From: Rebecca billardiae RCC1528
Taxonomy: Eukaryota > Haptophyta
Assembly: GCA_965240325.2 (NCBI GenBank)
Contig: OZ251232.1
Location: forward strand, 1,860,001-1,924,000
DNA: 64,000 bases
Direction: 5' to 3'
In this document: positions 1-10,071 of the stretch, one piece after another
How the letters are laid out: the number at the start of each line of letters is the position of its first letter
How positions within the stretch are numbered: the first letter of the stretch is position 1
The notes under the pieces: generated by a model
The model's database searches: none
The model's input: the letters and a program-made list of their open reading frames with translations, nothing else
Told to the model about the DNA's origin: nothing
Program-made: the position numbers and the translations under genes

Positions 1-753
1 CGCCTCCGGCCGGAGGAGCTGCTGGTCGAGGGCACGACGACCAACTTTGGCCTCGGCCTGCCGATGCCTGACGCGTTCGGCTCGGACGAGCGCGACCCGG
101 CGCGCGCGCGCGCACACGAGCTGCACGAGCAGATGATCGCCGCGAAGGAGGAGGTGAAGCGCGTCCACACAGACCCAGTCGCGATGAAGCGCAAGTCCGC
201 GTGGATGCGCCAGAACAAAGGGCGGCTCGTCGACCGCGTGCGCGGGCCGTGGGCGCCTGACCGGCTCGCCGGGCTGCGCGTACTCGAGCTGCGCGCGGCG
301 TACATTGCGCACGCCAAGGCGGCCGGCGCGCTGACGTGCGACGCGATGCTCGAGCGTGTCGAGCCGCTCCTCGCCAACTTTGGGCTGGTCGGCATCTCGG
401 AGCGGCTGTCCGAGACGCTCGTGCTGCTCGCCGACGAGCTCGGCCTCGTGCAGCTGGGTGGCGCGGGCGCGAATGCCAACGTGCATCCGCACCTCGACAA
501 AGGCTCTGCGGCGTTCGCAGAGATCGCTGCGGTCAACGAGTGCGCCGTGCGCATGTACGAGCACGCATACTCGCGCTTCGACGCGATTGCTCGCTCGCGT
601 GGCAAGGACTTCGCCAAGCGGGCGGCCGCTGTGCACGCCGAGCTGAAGCGCCACCCGGGGAAGATCGTCGTCAAGCGCGCGACAGTGAATGCAACCCCCA
701 AGCAGCTCGCCGAGGGGGTGCCCGGCGAGCTGCCCGCGCACTACCACGACTGA
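1..753 (+). CDS. Sulfotransferase-like protein, C-terminal part (5' end outside window)
   Basis: The reading frame is open from base 1 to the TGA at 751-753, so at least the last 250 residues of a longer protein are present. The first in-frame ATG (64) is internal and probably not the start. The stretch LLANFGLVGISERLSETLVLL (split here as LLANFGLVGI then SERLSETLVLL), followed by an N-x3-V-x-MYEHAYSRF block, resembles the end of membrane-type sulfotransferases, where a 'vGltErfdeSL' segment precedes an N/D...LY.A...F helix. Such enzymes transfer sulfate from PAPS to carbohydrates or other acceptors, often in the Golgi. The PAPS-binding P-loop would lie upstream and cannot be checked. The tail (KIVVKRATVNATPKQLAEGV) is unremarkable. 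Family assignment is inference from a short motif; the coding call itself is strong because codons are G/C-ending throughout and the other frames are broken. Confidence 0.6.
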   Translation, partial: RLRPEELLVEGTTTNFGLGLPMPDAFGSDERDPARARAHELHEQMIAAKEEVKRVHTDPVAMKRKSAWMRQNKGRLVDRVRGPWAPDRLAGLRVLELRAAYIAHAKAAGALTCDAMLERVEPLLANFGLVGISERLSETLVLLADELGLVQLGGAGANANVHPHLDKGSAAFAEIAAVNECAVRMYEHAYSRFDAIARSRGKDFAKRAAAVHAELKRHPGKIVVKRATVNATPKQLAEGVPGELPAHYHD

Positions 754-1848
754 CGAGCCCGTTGGGCGCACAGCGCGTCCCGACTCCGAGGAGGGCTTCC
801 CCAGGCTGCCTTGCTCCCAGGCAGCCAGGCTGCGGGACCCCGGGAGCAGCAGCCATCGTGGTCACGTTCTTCCTGTTGTCTCATCGTCATTTTTCGCGCA
901 GCTGTCGTCGAAACATTGACGGCCGTGACGGCCCGCCGGCTTGACACGTGTCCTGGCAGTGACGCTTCCCGAACGTGCAGCGCCCAGACAAGACATACTG
1001 TCATCACCCTCTGGGTGATGGCGCCCCGGCTGCGGCGTCTGGGCATGAGGGCGCGGCGTCGGCGACGACCGACGAGGTCGTGGGCGCGCTCTTCGCGGGC
1101 CCACTCGTCCCGATGGGGCGTGGGGCCGCGCCTGGCCCTGTTCACAAGGTGTTTGTGTTCGGGGCAGGCGAAGGCTCTGTGCCACAACCGGGGTAGGTGG
1201 GCAGACAGGGGCTGGCGGCAGCCGAGAGGGGCCGCTTTCCCCCGCCCCCGCTGCTGCGAAGGCGGCGGGGGTGCGCTGCTTGCCTCCGCAGGCGAGCAGC
1301 GCGCAGTTTACGCCGGGCATGTGGACCTGCCCACCCTTCATCTTCCAGTTCTTCCCTTCGGCTGGGGCTCGATCAGTCGACGTGGCGTCGCTCACAGCGC
1401 AGGCAGGTGTTTGGCGCGGCTGCACTCTCGAGGTGGCTGGGATACAACATCCAGGTGCAGCACCCTCCCCGTGTGGTGTCAGAGCGCGCTCCCGAGCGCG
1501 TGCCTCCGAGCGCGGGGCGGCCGCTTGCTGCAATGGCCGCCTCGATGAGGTGCGGCAACGCGCCCCTCACCTGCCTGCGCCGGTCTGTTTTGTGGCGGTG
1601 TCTTTGTGCAGTGTTGGATGGCGTCAATCACGCCTTAACCAAGTGTGCACGTTAAAACATAGTAAACTGTAGCCGGTGGAGGGTCCTCCGCAGAAACGCA
1701 GCTGTCAGCGTCCGCGAACAGCCAGTTTCGCACGAGCCGGAAATTCAGCAGGCGGAGAATCTCGATGCCACCCCACCGGTTCGGAGACGTGTCGCGGCCG
1801 CCGCCAGATTATTCGCGACAGCAGCAGCAGCCAGCGTTCGGTAGCAGC
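754..1848. other. Intergenic region with weak coding hints
   Basis: No convincing gene. A minus-strand stretch around 1320-1375 reads APAEGKNWKMKGGQVHMPG and a plus-strand stretch at 1010-1196 reads in G/C-ending codons, so either could be an exon remnant. A perfect 8-bp hairpin lies at about 1003-1021 (CATCACCC, loop TCT, GGGTGATG). Bases 1633-1672 are, in reverse complement, the same ~40-bp sequence found at 32318-32360 (containing ACAGTTTACTATGTTTTAAC), which marks a dispersed repeat end upstream of the cytochrome c gene. Confidence 0.5.
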
Positions 1849-2364
1849 ATGGTGAGCTGCGCGAAGGAGCCGTGCACCGCGGAGGAATCCACGTCACAGC
1901 CCGCTGACGAGGCTCCCACGACCCCTGTGCACGCGCGCAGTCGATTCCTGCAGGTGACGCGGCGAAGGGCGCGAAAATCTTTAAGGTCAAGTGCGCCACG
2001 TGCCACACGATCGAGAAGGTGAGCGCGGTGCGGATGGCGGCCGTCATTAGCGGTCGCATCGCGTGCTCACGCACGGTCTGCCCGCGACGTGGCGTGCACG
2101 TGCGATGTGCGCGCGCAGGGTGGCGCCAGCAAGACGGGGCCCAACCTTCACGGCCTGTTCGGCCGCACCTCGGGCACGGTGGAGGGCTACTCGTACACGC
2201 AGGCGAACCGGGATAAGGGCGTGACCTGGAACGACCAGACGCTCTTCGACTACCTGGAGAACCCGAAGAAGTACATCCCGGGCACGAAGATGGCGTTTGC
2301 TGGCTTCAAGAAGCCGCAGGAGCGTGCGGATGTGATCGCCTACCTCAAGGGGGCGACTGCTTAG
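1849..2364 (+). CDS. Cytochrome c (mitochondrial), three exons
   Basis: Proposed exons are 1849-1851 (the ATG alone), 1941-2018 and 2119-2364, with introns 1852-1940 and 2019-2118, both GT...CAG. The joined product has 108 residues, the usual length for the family. Exon 2 reads [18 protein letters not shown] then ATCHTIEK, giving the heme-binding C-A-T-C-H; exon 3 supplies [10 protein letters not shown], the Y-T-x-A-N segment and the methionine ligand in [12 protein letters not shown], and ends YLKGATA. The protein shuttles electrons from complex III to complex IV in the mitochondrial intermembrane space. An upstream in-frame ATG at 1765 would add 28 residues; I prefer 1849 because cytochromes c have short leaders. 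The second acceptor choice (1953) is excluded because it breaks the frame of GDAAKG. Confidence 0.93.
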
Positions 2365-3182
2365 AGTGCTAGAGGTGCGGTGGCAGCATGCCCGCTGCAT
2401 CTTGATTCTTGGACAGCGCCGCGCACCTTCGGGTGTGTCAGACGAGTTTCAGAGCGTCCTCGTACGCCTGGCATGCAGTTTCCTGAGCGGGCGGCGTGCG
2501 CAGCTCAGCTAGCGACCTGCGCGTGTGGTCGAGCTGCTTCGCGCTGCCGGCGCTGCCAGACGATATCCATGATGATCCGCATGACGGTCCCGCGGACTCC
2601 GGATCCCGCGGATCCGGTCCGAACGTCAACGTGTCACGTGAACCAGAACGGGTTACGGGTGCGTACCGTGTTCGGGCTGCAAGTGCACGAGGTAGGCGGA
2701 GGTAGCCACTGGGCCTGCAGGGCACTTCCTGACCACGTGATATATATATAGTATATATATATACTTAATATATATATATATTAACGACGTGGTATGCAAC
2801 GGGCAGGCGTCCGAAGAGTCAGCAAGCTGTAGCGGCAGATCGAGCAGCAGAGACAAACACCAGGATCAGCGCTCCTCGCCGTCGTCCCCCCCCCCTCGTA
2901 GTCGCCCATCATAGATTCATATTGCTGATCAGACCAATATATTTAAAATATAATATAATAATATATATAATTCATTATTCGTCAGTCACCACCGGCCTCA
3001 TGCGCGAGTATTCACGGCCGTTCATGTGCCGCGAACGTACGGCGGGTCACTGACTCTGTCTCTGAGCAGCCATCAAACTCAAAGTGTTGGGACCGCACTC
3101 GGCCTCGGGTCGGGAGTGATGGGAGGGCGGCGACCTCATCCGCCAACGGCAACGGCCGCAACGGGAGCCGAGGCAAACGCGT
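2365..3182. other. Intergenic region with TA arrays
   Basis: No gene is supported. TA-rich runs occur at about 2742-2793 and 2936-2975 and a C13 run at about 2887-2900. Immediately after the first TA array the sequence TTAACGACGTGG starts a ~45-bp segment (2787-2832) that recurs in the same orientation after another TA array at 4471-4510. Confidence 0.6.
2787..2832 (+). repeat. TA-array-associated direct repeat, copy 1 (copy 2 at 4471-4510)
   Basis: Both copies begin TTAACGACGTGG directly at the right edge of a (TA)n run and continue with related GC, ATCGG/AACGG, CA-GCGTC and AGAGT words. They flank the GT31-like gene in the same orientation. This may be the end of an element that targets or carries TA arrays; it could also be a segmental repeat. 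Confidence 0.5.
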
Positions 3183-4442
3183 TCAGCTCGCAGCGTTGCC
3201 TCGGTCCGAGAAGCCACCGTGCTGAGCTGCAGCCCCCATCGCGCCAATGCCAATGGTAGGCCCGGCCACGCCAGGCCGCCTGCGCGGGACAGGACCACCC
3301 GTGGTGGCAATGGCGCCCAGGGCAGCTCGTGCAGCTGGCGCCGCGCGTACCGTGGGGCGAGTACCGCCGGCGGCCGGGCGGTTCCCAAAGACGAGCTGCG
3401 CGGCGTGCTCGGTCCGGCGCACGCGGATGTCGCCGTGCGTCGCGTTCGCCTCCCAGCTGCGCATGCCGGAGCGCCACCAGTACCTCCGAGCGCGCTTCGA
3501 GTCCACCGTGCCGTTCTCCGCGTCGCGCCACAGCGTGAGCCACAGGGGGTCAGCCGCCAGGTGGTACATCTTCATCGGGTGCATCACCACCGCCGAACGC
3601 TGGGCCGCTGCACGGTGGCGAGGCCGGAGCTTGGTGATGGTGCGCATGTACACGACCGCCTCGCCGGCGTGCACGAAGACAAACGGCCGCGGCGAGCACT
3701 CGCGGATGACCCGCCCTTGGATGCCGTCGCAGTCATCGGGCGCGCCGGGCACGAAGAGCTGGTGCAGCGCCCACCTGCCGAGCCACGTGCAGTTGATCAC
3801 GTCGAGCGCAAGCGCGCGAGAGCGCACCTCGATCGGTCCCGAGGCGAAGATCATTGGCCGATTGTTTGCCAGCTCGGCCGCCGAGTGCGGTCCCGTGCCT
3901 GGCATGCCCTTGGGCGGCATCCTTGCGGCACACTGCCTGTCTGCGAGCGCCTGTCCGGCGTCGGGCGCGCCCGGCACGGCATCGCTGCCGAAGCACTTGG
4001 ACATGGCCCACATGATCTGGCCCCAGTACACGCGCTCCACATCCACGAGCGGCAGCAGAGCGTCGACAAGCCGAGGACCAAACACGAGCGAGTCATCCTC
4101 CACCTTGGCGTAGAACGGCACGCGCGGGAAGCGGTCGATGGCCCACAGGTAGAATGCGTGCGTCTTCCACGCGCAGTCCGCCTGCTTGGCGCGCTTGCCA
4201 CGCTCGGGCACGTCGAGCAGCACGCCGTCCTTGTGCGCGGCCATCTCGGCGGCGATCGACAGGGCAGACGGCTGGTCAGCGTTCCGGCCGTGCAGGAAGC
4301 GCATGAGGAAGGCATCGCCATGCAAGGGGTCCGCCATCGTCGTCTCACGGATGAGCTGCCGGCGCACTGTCCGCATGGGCGGCGTCACCACGCCGATGAG
4401 CACGACGAGGCTGGGCCTGAGCTGCTTGATGCCGGGCGTCAT
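3183..4442 (-). CDS. GT31-like (beta-1,3-galactosyltransferase type) glycosyltransferase
   Basis: A 419-residue open frame. The order of motifs fits the Galactosyl_T/GT31 fold: a first strand at residues 11-20 (SLVVLIGVVT), R-x2-IRET at 28-34, FLMRFLHG at 45-52, an acidic E...GVLLDVPE stretch at 66-80, KTHAFYLWAID at 93-103, and a K-V-EDD-S core at 113-118 that stands where the family has its metal-binding D-D-D. Members transfer galactose or N-acetylhexosamine in beta-1,3 linkage in the Golgi. No signal anchor is visible before residue 10, and the start codon lies next to a TA array, so a 5' exon encoding the membrane anchor may be missing or the gene may be 5'-truncated. The last ~70 residues are low-complexity Ala/Gly/Arg and may not be part of the fold. 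Confidence 0.65.
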   Translation of the reverse strand: MTPGIKQLRPSLVVLIGVVTPPMRTVRRQLIRETTMADPLHGDAFLMRFLHGRNADQPSALSIAAEMAAHKDGVLLDVPERGKRAKQADCAWKTHAFYLWAIDRFPRVPFYAKVEDDSLVFGPRLVDALLPLVDVERVYWGQIMWAMSKCFGSDAVPGAPDAGQALADRQCAARMPPKGMPGTGPHSAAELANNRPMIFASGPIEVRSRALALDVINCTWLGRWALHQLFVPGAPDDCDGIQGRVIRECSPRPFVFVHAGEAVVYMRTITKLRPRHRAAAQRSAVVMHPMKMYHLAADPLWLTLWRDAENGTVDSKRARRYWWRSGMRSWEANATHGDIRVRRTEHAAQLVFGNRPAAGGTRPTVRAAPAARAALGAIATTGGPVPRRRPGVAGPTIGIGAMGAAAQHGGFSDRGNAAS

Positions 4443-4445
4443 GCT

Positions 4446-4470
4446 GCTTTATATATATATATATATATTT
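4446..4470. repeat. (TA)n microsatellite
   Basis: An uninterrupted alternating TA tract lies directly upstream of the minus-strand glycosyltransferase start and directly before the TTAACGACGTGG repeat. Confidence 0.95.
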
Positions 4471-4499
4471 AACGACGTGGCAGCATCGGACAAGCGTCA

Positions 4500-4899
4500 G
4501 GCTCAGAGTGCAACAGACACATAGAATGCGTCCGCGCCTTCCGTCCAGGTCAGACAGTGCGCCACACGCAGCCCTGCCCCCCTACGGGAGCGGGGCCGGG
4601 ATGGAGCACCGCCTCGGCCTGGGGCACGCGGCGGCGACGGCAGATGCCGCCGCGGCCGAGCGCCTTCCGGAGCACTTGGATGAGGGTGAGGTCGTAGTCG
4701 ATGTCGCCGCCCGCCGACCTAGCGGCGAGCAGCTCCGGCAAGCGGCAGCCGCGGCTGTCGCCCCCGTGCGCCCGCGTGGGCGCCTGGATGAGGATGAGGT
4801 CGTAGTACGCGTCGCCGCGCGCCGGCCAAGCGGCGCGCAGCTGCAGAAGAGGGGCTTGGAGAGTGAGCGCGCCGCCTAGCGCGCTCTGGGCGATGAAGC

Positions 4900-4901
<2 letters not shown>
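4500..4901. other. Spacer with ~100-bp tandem duplication
   Basis: Two related segments (about 4674-4745 and 4776-4850) both contain TGGATGAGG-TGAGGTCGTAGT followed by a GCG-rich block ending in GGCGAGCAGCT or GGCGCGCAGCT. In reverse complement the core, TACTACGACCTCATCCTCAT, recurs at about 51729-51748 just outside the large transposon. It is a dispersed repeat rather than a gene, although a short Ala/Arg-rich frame is open. Confidence 0.5.

Positions 4902-4991
<90 letters not shown>
4902..4991. repeat. (AT)n microsatellite, ~90 bp
   Basis: A pure AT alternation between a GC-rich spacer and an AT-richer stretch (4992-5268) that precedes the large fusion gene. No gene is seen in 4992-5268. 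Confidence 0.97.
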
Positions 4992-4994
<3 letters not shown>

Positions 4995-5268
4995 CCTTTT
5001 CCGGATATTATTTTGTTGTCTTTATGAGTGAAGTTACTCACACGAACCTACTTCTAGTAATCTCAGAGGATCTCAGATTCCGTTAAACCGTCTTATTATG
5101 AATCGCCAGAATCGGTATGATACCATAAGCTCGAGAGTGATCTCGGCGACGTTACTGCCTCTTAAGCCAATATTATAGGGGTATGAGCCACGTCGAGCCG
5201 AGCCCACACAAACCTGCGGTAGATACCTGAGGAGCGCGGCCGCCCGGGCACCGCGGCCATCAAAGCCT

Positions 5269-8200
5269 ATGGCGCAGCCGCGGCGCTCAAACGCGGCAGA
5301 TGAGCTCTTGCTGATCACCGATCCGGGGCCGGATCCAGATGACATCAAGGTCCGCGCCGCGCCTCTCCTTACCAATCCATCGCCCCGCTCAGCCCTTCTG
5401 TACGCCATGCCTTTGCCTGGGAGCTTATGGTTTGCGCCGGCGCGTGCGTTGTGCGCCCGCAGGCCATCCTGGTGTGTGGCATCCTGCACAAGCATGGCGA
5501 TCTGACTCTGCGCGGGCTTGTCTGCAACGGCGGGATGCAGGCGCGCGAACGCGCGCGCGTGGCCAAGGCGCTGCTGTTCACCATCGGCGAGAGCGATGTG
5601 CCCGTCGCCGTCGGCTCCGCCGGCGTGCCGTACGCGCCGCAGCCGCACGAGTACATGGTGCCGGCCGTGGATCGAATCGGCGATGCGCAGCTCGATGAGG
5701 GGCACGCGCTCCTGCTCCGCATCCTCCGAGAGGCCTCCCCGCGCTCCCTCACCGTCGTGTGCATCTCGTCGCTGCGCGACTTTGCGGATGTGATCGTGGC
5801 CGAGCCCGAGCTGGTCGTGCAGAACGTCAAGGTGGTGGCGATCATGGGCGGCGTGGAGGCGGACGCGAGCGCGGCGTACGGCTGGCGGCCGGACACGAGC
5901 GTGAACAACAGCTTCGACGCCGAGGCGGCCGCCATCGTGTACGACTTTTGCTTCGAGCGCGGCGTGCCCATGCGGGTGACGAGCAGGAACGCGGTGCCGC
6001 TGCTGCCCATGCAGGTCCGCTGCTGCCCCGCGGAGCGCGGCGCGACGGACGCGCCCGTGCGCCGCGCGCACTGTGCAACGCTGACGCGCACGTGCCGGAC
6101 GCGCGCGCGCGCGCGCGCGCGCACGCGCACGCACGCCCCGCGCGCCCGCAGCTCGCCAAGTCCTTTGCCGAGCGCACGCACTGCCCAGTGCTGCAGTACC
6201 TCGCGGACGCGCAGTTCCTCGGGCTGGTGGGGCTGTGGCAGAAGCTGTGCGAGGGCCGCCTCCCCGCGCGCTGCACCAAGCAGTGGTACTTTGAGACCTT
6301 CTGCGGCGTGCCGGCCGACGAGTTTGGCGCGCGCAAGCTGGGCGCGCTCGCGGCGGACGCGGACATCATGGCCCACCTCAACGGTTTCGTCAAGCCGTAC
6401 GACGTGGTGGCGCTGATGACGGTGCTGCCGCACACGAAGCGCGTCTTCTCCTCGAGCGCGGAGGTGACGGTGAATGGGACGCGCCACCTCCTCCTCCTCG
6501 ACGCCGCGCACATGGCCAGCCCCGTCGAGGTGAGCCGGCTGCTGCGGGATACGTGCCACGAGGTTGCAATCTCGTGCAAGCTCGGCGCGCACGCGCTCCC
6601 CGCGCAGCGGAGCGCGGACGCGAGCTTCGACGGCGGCGAAGCCGAGCCGGGCTTCCGCCATGGTGGGCCCCTTCGGAGCAAGCTCGGCGGCGCGAAGAGC
6701 CCGGCGGCGCTCCGCTCGCTCCGGCCCAGCAGCAGCCTGCTGGCCGTGGACGGCAGCGCGCCCGGCGGCAGCTCGGCGCTCGGCTTTGAGCGGCGGCTGC
6801 GCGGCGCCGTCGCGGTGGGCAACCAGCTGATGGTGCGCACGTCGCGAGCCTCCACGATGTCGAGCGGCCCGACGCCGGTCTCGGCCAGCCGCTTCACGAG
6901 AGCGGCCGGCGCGGCAGGCACGCGCATACGCTCGGGCTCGCTCCGCGCGCGGAGCAGGCTGGCGCCCACACCGGCCTCGCCCAGCAGCTCGCGCGCCACA
7001 CGCTCGACGCGCGGCGCCTCCGCGCGCACAGCCTCGCCGAGCGTGCGCTCGCGCTCGGGGCGCTCGGGGCGCTCGGGGCGCTCGGGACGCTCGGAGTACT
7101 CGCGGGCGTCCCGGGCTGCGCCACGCGAGCGCGAGTGCAGGCCGCTCAGCGCGGCGGAGACGGTGCAGCGCCTCGAGATGGGCGTGTTCCAGGCGCACGC
7201 GCAGCAGCTGCGCGCACTCCGCCGCACGCTCGGCGCGGCGCTCGGCGCGGCGCTGATCAGCGCGGCGTGGCTGCTGGTCGAGGAGCACGTCGTGCTCGCG
7301 GTGGGCGCGCGGTCGGGGACGGGCCTCCACGGCGCGCGGGGCGGCACGACCTCGCTGCTCGTCACCGCGCCCGTGCCCGTGCACGTCGGCCTGCTGCGCA
7401 TCGCCGGCGCAGTGTCCCTCGTGGCGATGCTGCTGGCGCTCCACCCCGTCCAGTCGGAGGCGAGCGCGATCCGCGGCGCCGCGGTGGTGCTCTCGGTGCT
7501 GGACGCGTGCCGCGCGACGGTGCACGTGCACGCGCTGGCGGTGCTCATGCGCGCCGAGCCGGCGCACCCCGTGCTCGTCGGCGCGAACGGCGCGTCGGTG
7601 CTCATCCTCCTGACCACCTCGCTCGCGCTGCTGCTCGGCGCCGCGCTGCTCGCGCACGACTTCCGCCACCTGCTGCGGCTCACGTGGGCGGCGGCGGCGC
7701 TCGGCCAGTGCCTGTTCGGCGCGTGCTGGCTGGCCGCATCGCTCGTCCTCGCGCTCGAGCCGCCAGCGCTCTGGACGAGCGATGGCACGCCCGGGCTGGT
7801 CGTTGACCCGCTCGTCCTCAGCGGCCACGTCCTGGCGATCGTGCTCGGCGGGACGCTCGTCCTCCCGCGCGCGCGCCGGCTCTGCCAGAGCTGGATCGCG
7901 CGCTCGCTCGGCGGCGGCGGGCCGCTCGCGGGCCTGGCTCCGCTGCTCGGGTACAACACGCCGGGCAAGACGGAGGCGGAGCCGCTGGACGTGGTGAACG
8001 GCGCGCGCGAGACGATCCGCGCGATCACGCTCGACGAGCCGACGCTGCGCAAGCTCACGATGGCGTACACGCCGCCCTCGGCGGGCGCGGACGCGTCGGT
8101 CGAGGAGTCGGTGCTGGTGCCGCTGCACGCCTCGGTCGACAGCATTGCCGCGCTCTCGGACGCCACCCAGCCGACGGCGGAGACGGCCTCGCCGTCGGCG

Positions 8201-9982
8201 GCGCGTGCGTCGGCCGACAGCCTGACGCCGGTGGAGCGGTTGGGCCCGGGCCCCTCGCCGACGCAAACTGTGCAGGCTGGGCGCAGCTCGCTCGGGTCGT
8301 CTGCGTGGCTGTCGCCGCCGCCGGGCGCGCGGCGCGAGGCGCGCAGCTCGTCCTGCAGCCCAGACGCGCTCTCTCGGGCGGTGTCGTTCGCAAGCCGGAA
8401 GGAGTCAGACAGCAGCTGCCCTTCGGCCGACACGTGCCGCGAGCGGGCCCCGAGCACGCCGAAGGCGCGCATCGTCGGCAGCTGGCGCAAGCCGCGCCCG
8501 TCGGACGCGCCCTCCGACATCGCCATCGACTACTTTGTGGTCGACGCGTGGGCGGACGACCCGCACGCGCGGCACGCGGCGCTGAGCAAGTGGGCGGCCG
8601 CGTTCGAGGCGCGCGAGGGGCGGCGGCCGCGGGTGTGGATCGAGTGCGCGTGCTCCGACCCGTCGCTCTCGGCGTGCGAGCGCCTCTCGCGCCTCCCTGT
8701 CTACGCCGGCTGCTGCTCGCGCCTGCTGCTGCTGTGCGGCCCGTTGGCGTCGACGCAGATGGCGTTTGCCGTCGCGCTGTACGCGTGGCGCGCGATGGGC
8801 GGCCGGAGCGTCGACGCCGAGGTGGTGCTGCTCGGCGACGCCGAGGCGGAGCAGGCCGCGGCGCTCGCGGGCCTCGACACGTTCCACGCGATGTGGTGCG
8901 TCGAGCCGAACGCAAGCGTGCGCGCCAAGCTCGTCCGCGCCATCGAGCTCGCCGGCGTCGGCCGCGTGAACGAGGTCGTGCGCGAATTCGTGCCGCTCGC
9001 GCACCAGTGCGTGCGCACGGCGGCGGCGGAGCGCGAGCGGTCTGCCGCGGCGCAGGGCGGCGCGGCTGACGGGCGGGCGGCGGCGGGCGCGCTCGACGGC
9101 GCGAGGACGCCCAAGGACAAGGGCAGCAGCGCAGAATCGAAGCGGGCAGGAGCGAGCGCGGACTGGGCGCCCAGGCTCAACCGGATGCGCACTCGCACCT
9201 TCTCGTCCTCACACGGAATCGTCAGGCGCGCGCGCGGGCTCACGCAGCCGCTGCACGAAGCCTCGCCGGTTGCGCACCAGCGTGTGCACACGGCGGCGGC
9301 GCAGCGCGAGCGGTCTGCCGCGGCGGAGGGCGGCGCGGCTGACGGGCGGGCGGCGGCGGGCGCGCTCGACGGCGCGAGGACGCCCAAGGACAAGGGCAGC
9401 AGCGCAGACGGGAGGTGGAAAGGAGCGAGCGCAGACTGGGCGCTCAGCCTCAACAAGACGAGGTGCTCAATCGGGTGCGCGCTGCCGCACTCGCTGCACG
9501 AGGCCTCCCCGGGCAGGCGCGGCCGGCTGCCGCGCTCGAGGGCGACGCGCGCGCGCACCGTGGCGGAGATGTCGCACACGACGCCTCCAGCCGATCAAGC
9601 GGACTCGTCGCGGCCGGCACCTCCTCGATCTTCCGAGGGCTCGGACGCGTCGGAGCCGCTGAGGGCGGACGAGCGCATCTCCATCACGCCGGCTAGTCCG
9701 ACACCGCGGCGCTCGGAGGGGTCGGGCCAGCCGTCCTCGGTCACGCTCGTGGTGCCGATCACGACAAAGGCCGCCGAGCACGGCGCGGCCGTGCAGGTCA
9801 AGGTGATGTCACAGTCGTCTCACTGGTCTCGTCGGCTGAGCCCGCTGACGGGGTCGTCGGGTTTCGACGACGACGGTTACGATGACGACGATCATGATGC
9901 CGACTGTGACGACTGCTCCGACGACGTGCCCTCCGCCGAGGACTGCCAGCACCCCGCCTATTCCACGCACATGCATCTGACA

Positions 9983-9985
<3 letters not shown>
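5269..9985 (+). CDS. Nucleoside hydrolase / multi-pass membrane / TIR-like fusion protein
   Basis: Proposed exons are 5269-5349, 5463-6014 and 6152-9985; both introns are GT...CAG and both junctions keep frame, giving about 1,488 residues. Residues 17-26 (TDPGPDPDDI) match the Asp-rich metal/ribose motif of inosine-uridine nucleoside hydrolases. Further family hallmarks are I-MGG at 154-157, NNSFDAEAA around D179, and KPYDVVALM with D295 in the place of the last catalytic Asp. Such enzymes cleave the N-glycosidic bond of nucleosides. Residues ~400-555 are a Ser/Arg-rich linker. About six hydrophobic segments follow at ~570-590, 624-645, 655-676, 691-715, 721-746 and 763-784. Residues ~1002-1110 resemble the algal/stramenopile TIR-like domain (DYFVVDAW, RVWIECACSD, LPVYAGCCSRLLLLCGP). 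The C-terminus is basic, internally duplicated and ends in an Asp-rich run. The stop codon touches a TA array. The domain calls rest on motif memory, not a search. Confidence 0.72.
9000..9465 (+). repeat. Internal tandem duplication inside the fusion gene
   Basis: Bases 9003-9190 and 9273-9455 encode two near-identical ~60-residue units containing ERSAAA-GGAADGRAAAGAL and DGARTPKDKGSSA, separated by a 25-30-residue spacer. Reading frame is preserved, so this is an in-frame, probably recent duplication in the cytoplasmic or lumenal tail. Confidence 0.85.

Positions 9986-10067
<82 letters not shown>
9985..10067. repeat. (AT)n microsatellite, ~83 bp
   Basis: A pure AT tract beginning at the last base of the fusion gene's TGA stop and ending where the 475-bp repeat starts (GTGGGGTTATTGG). 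Confidence 0.97.

Positions 10068-10068
<1 letters not shown>

Positions 10069-10071
<3 letters not shown>

Noticed and set aside
2742-2793. TA array as a promoter TATA cluster for the neighbouring genes
   Set aside because: TA arrays recur at repeat boundaries throughout the window and show no consistent spacing to start codons.
5369-8526. Long minus-strand open frames opposite the fusion gene
   Set aside because: They are antisense shadows of a G/C-ending coding region; they carry no motifs, whereas the plus strand has recognisable domains and splice sites.
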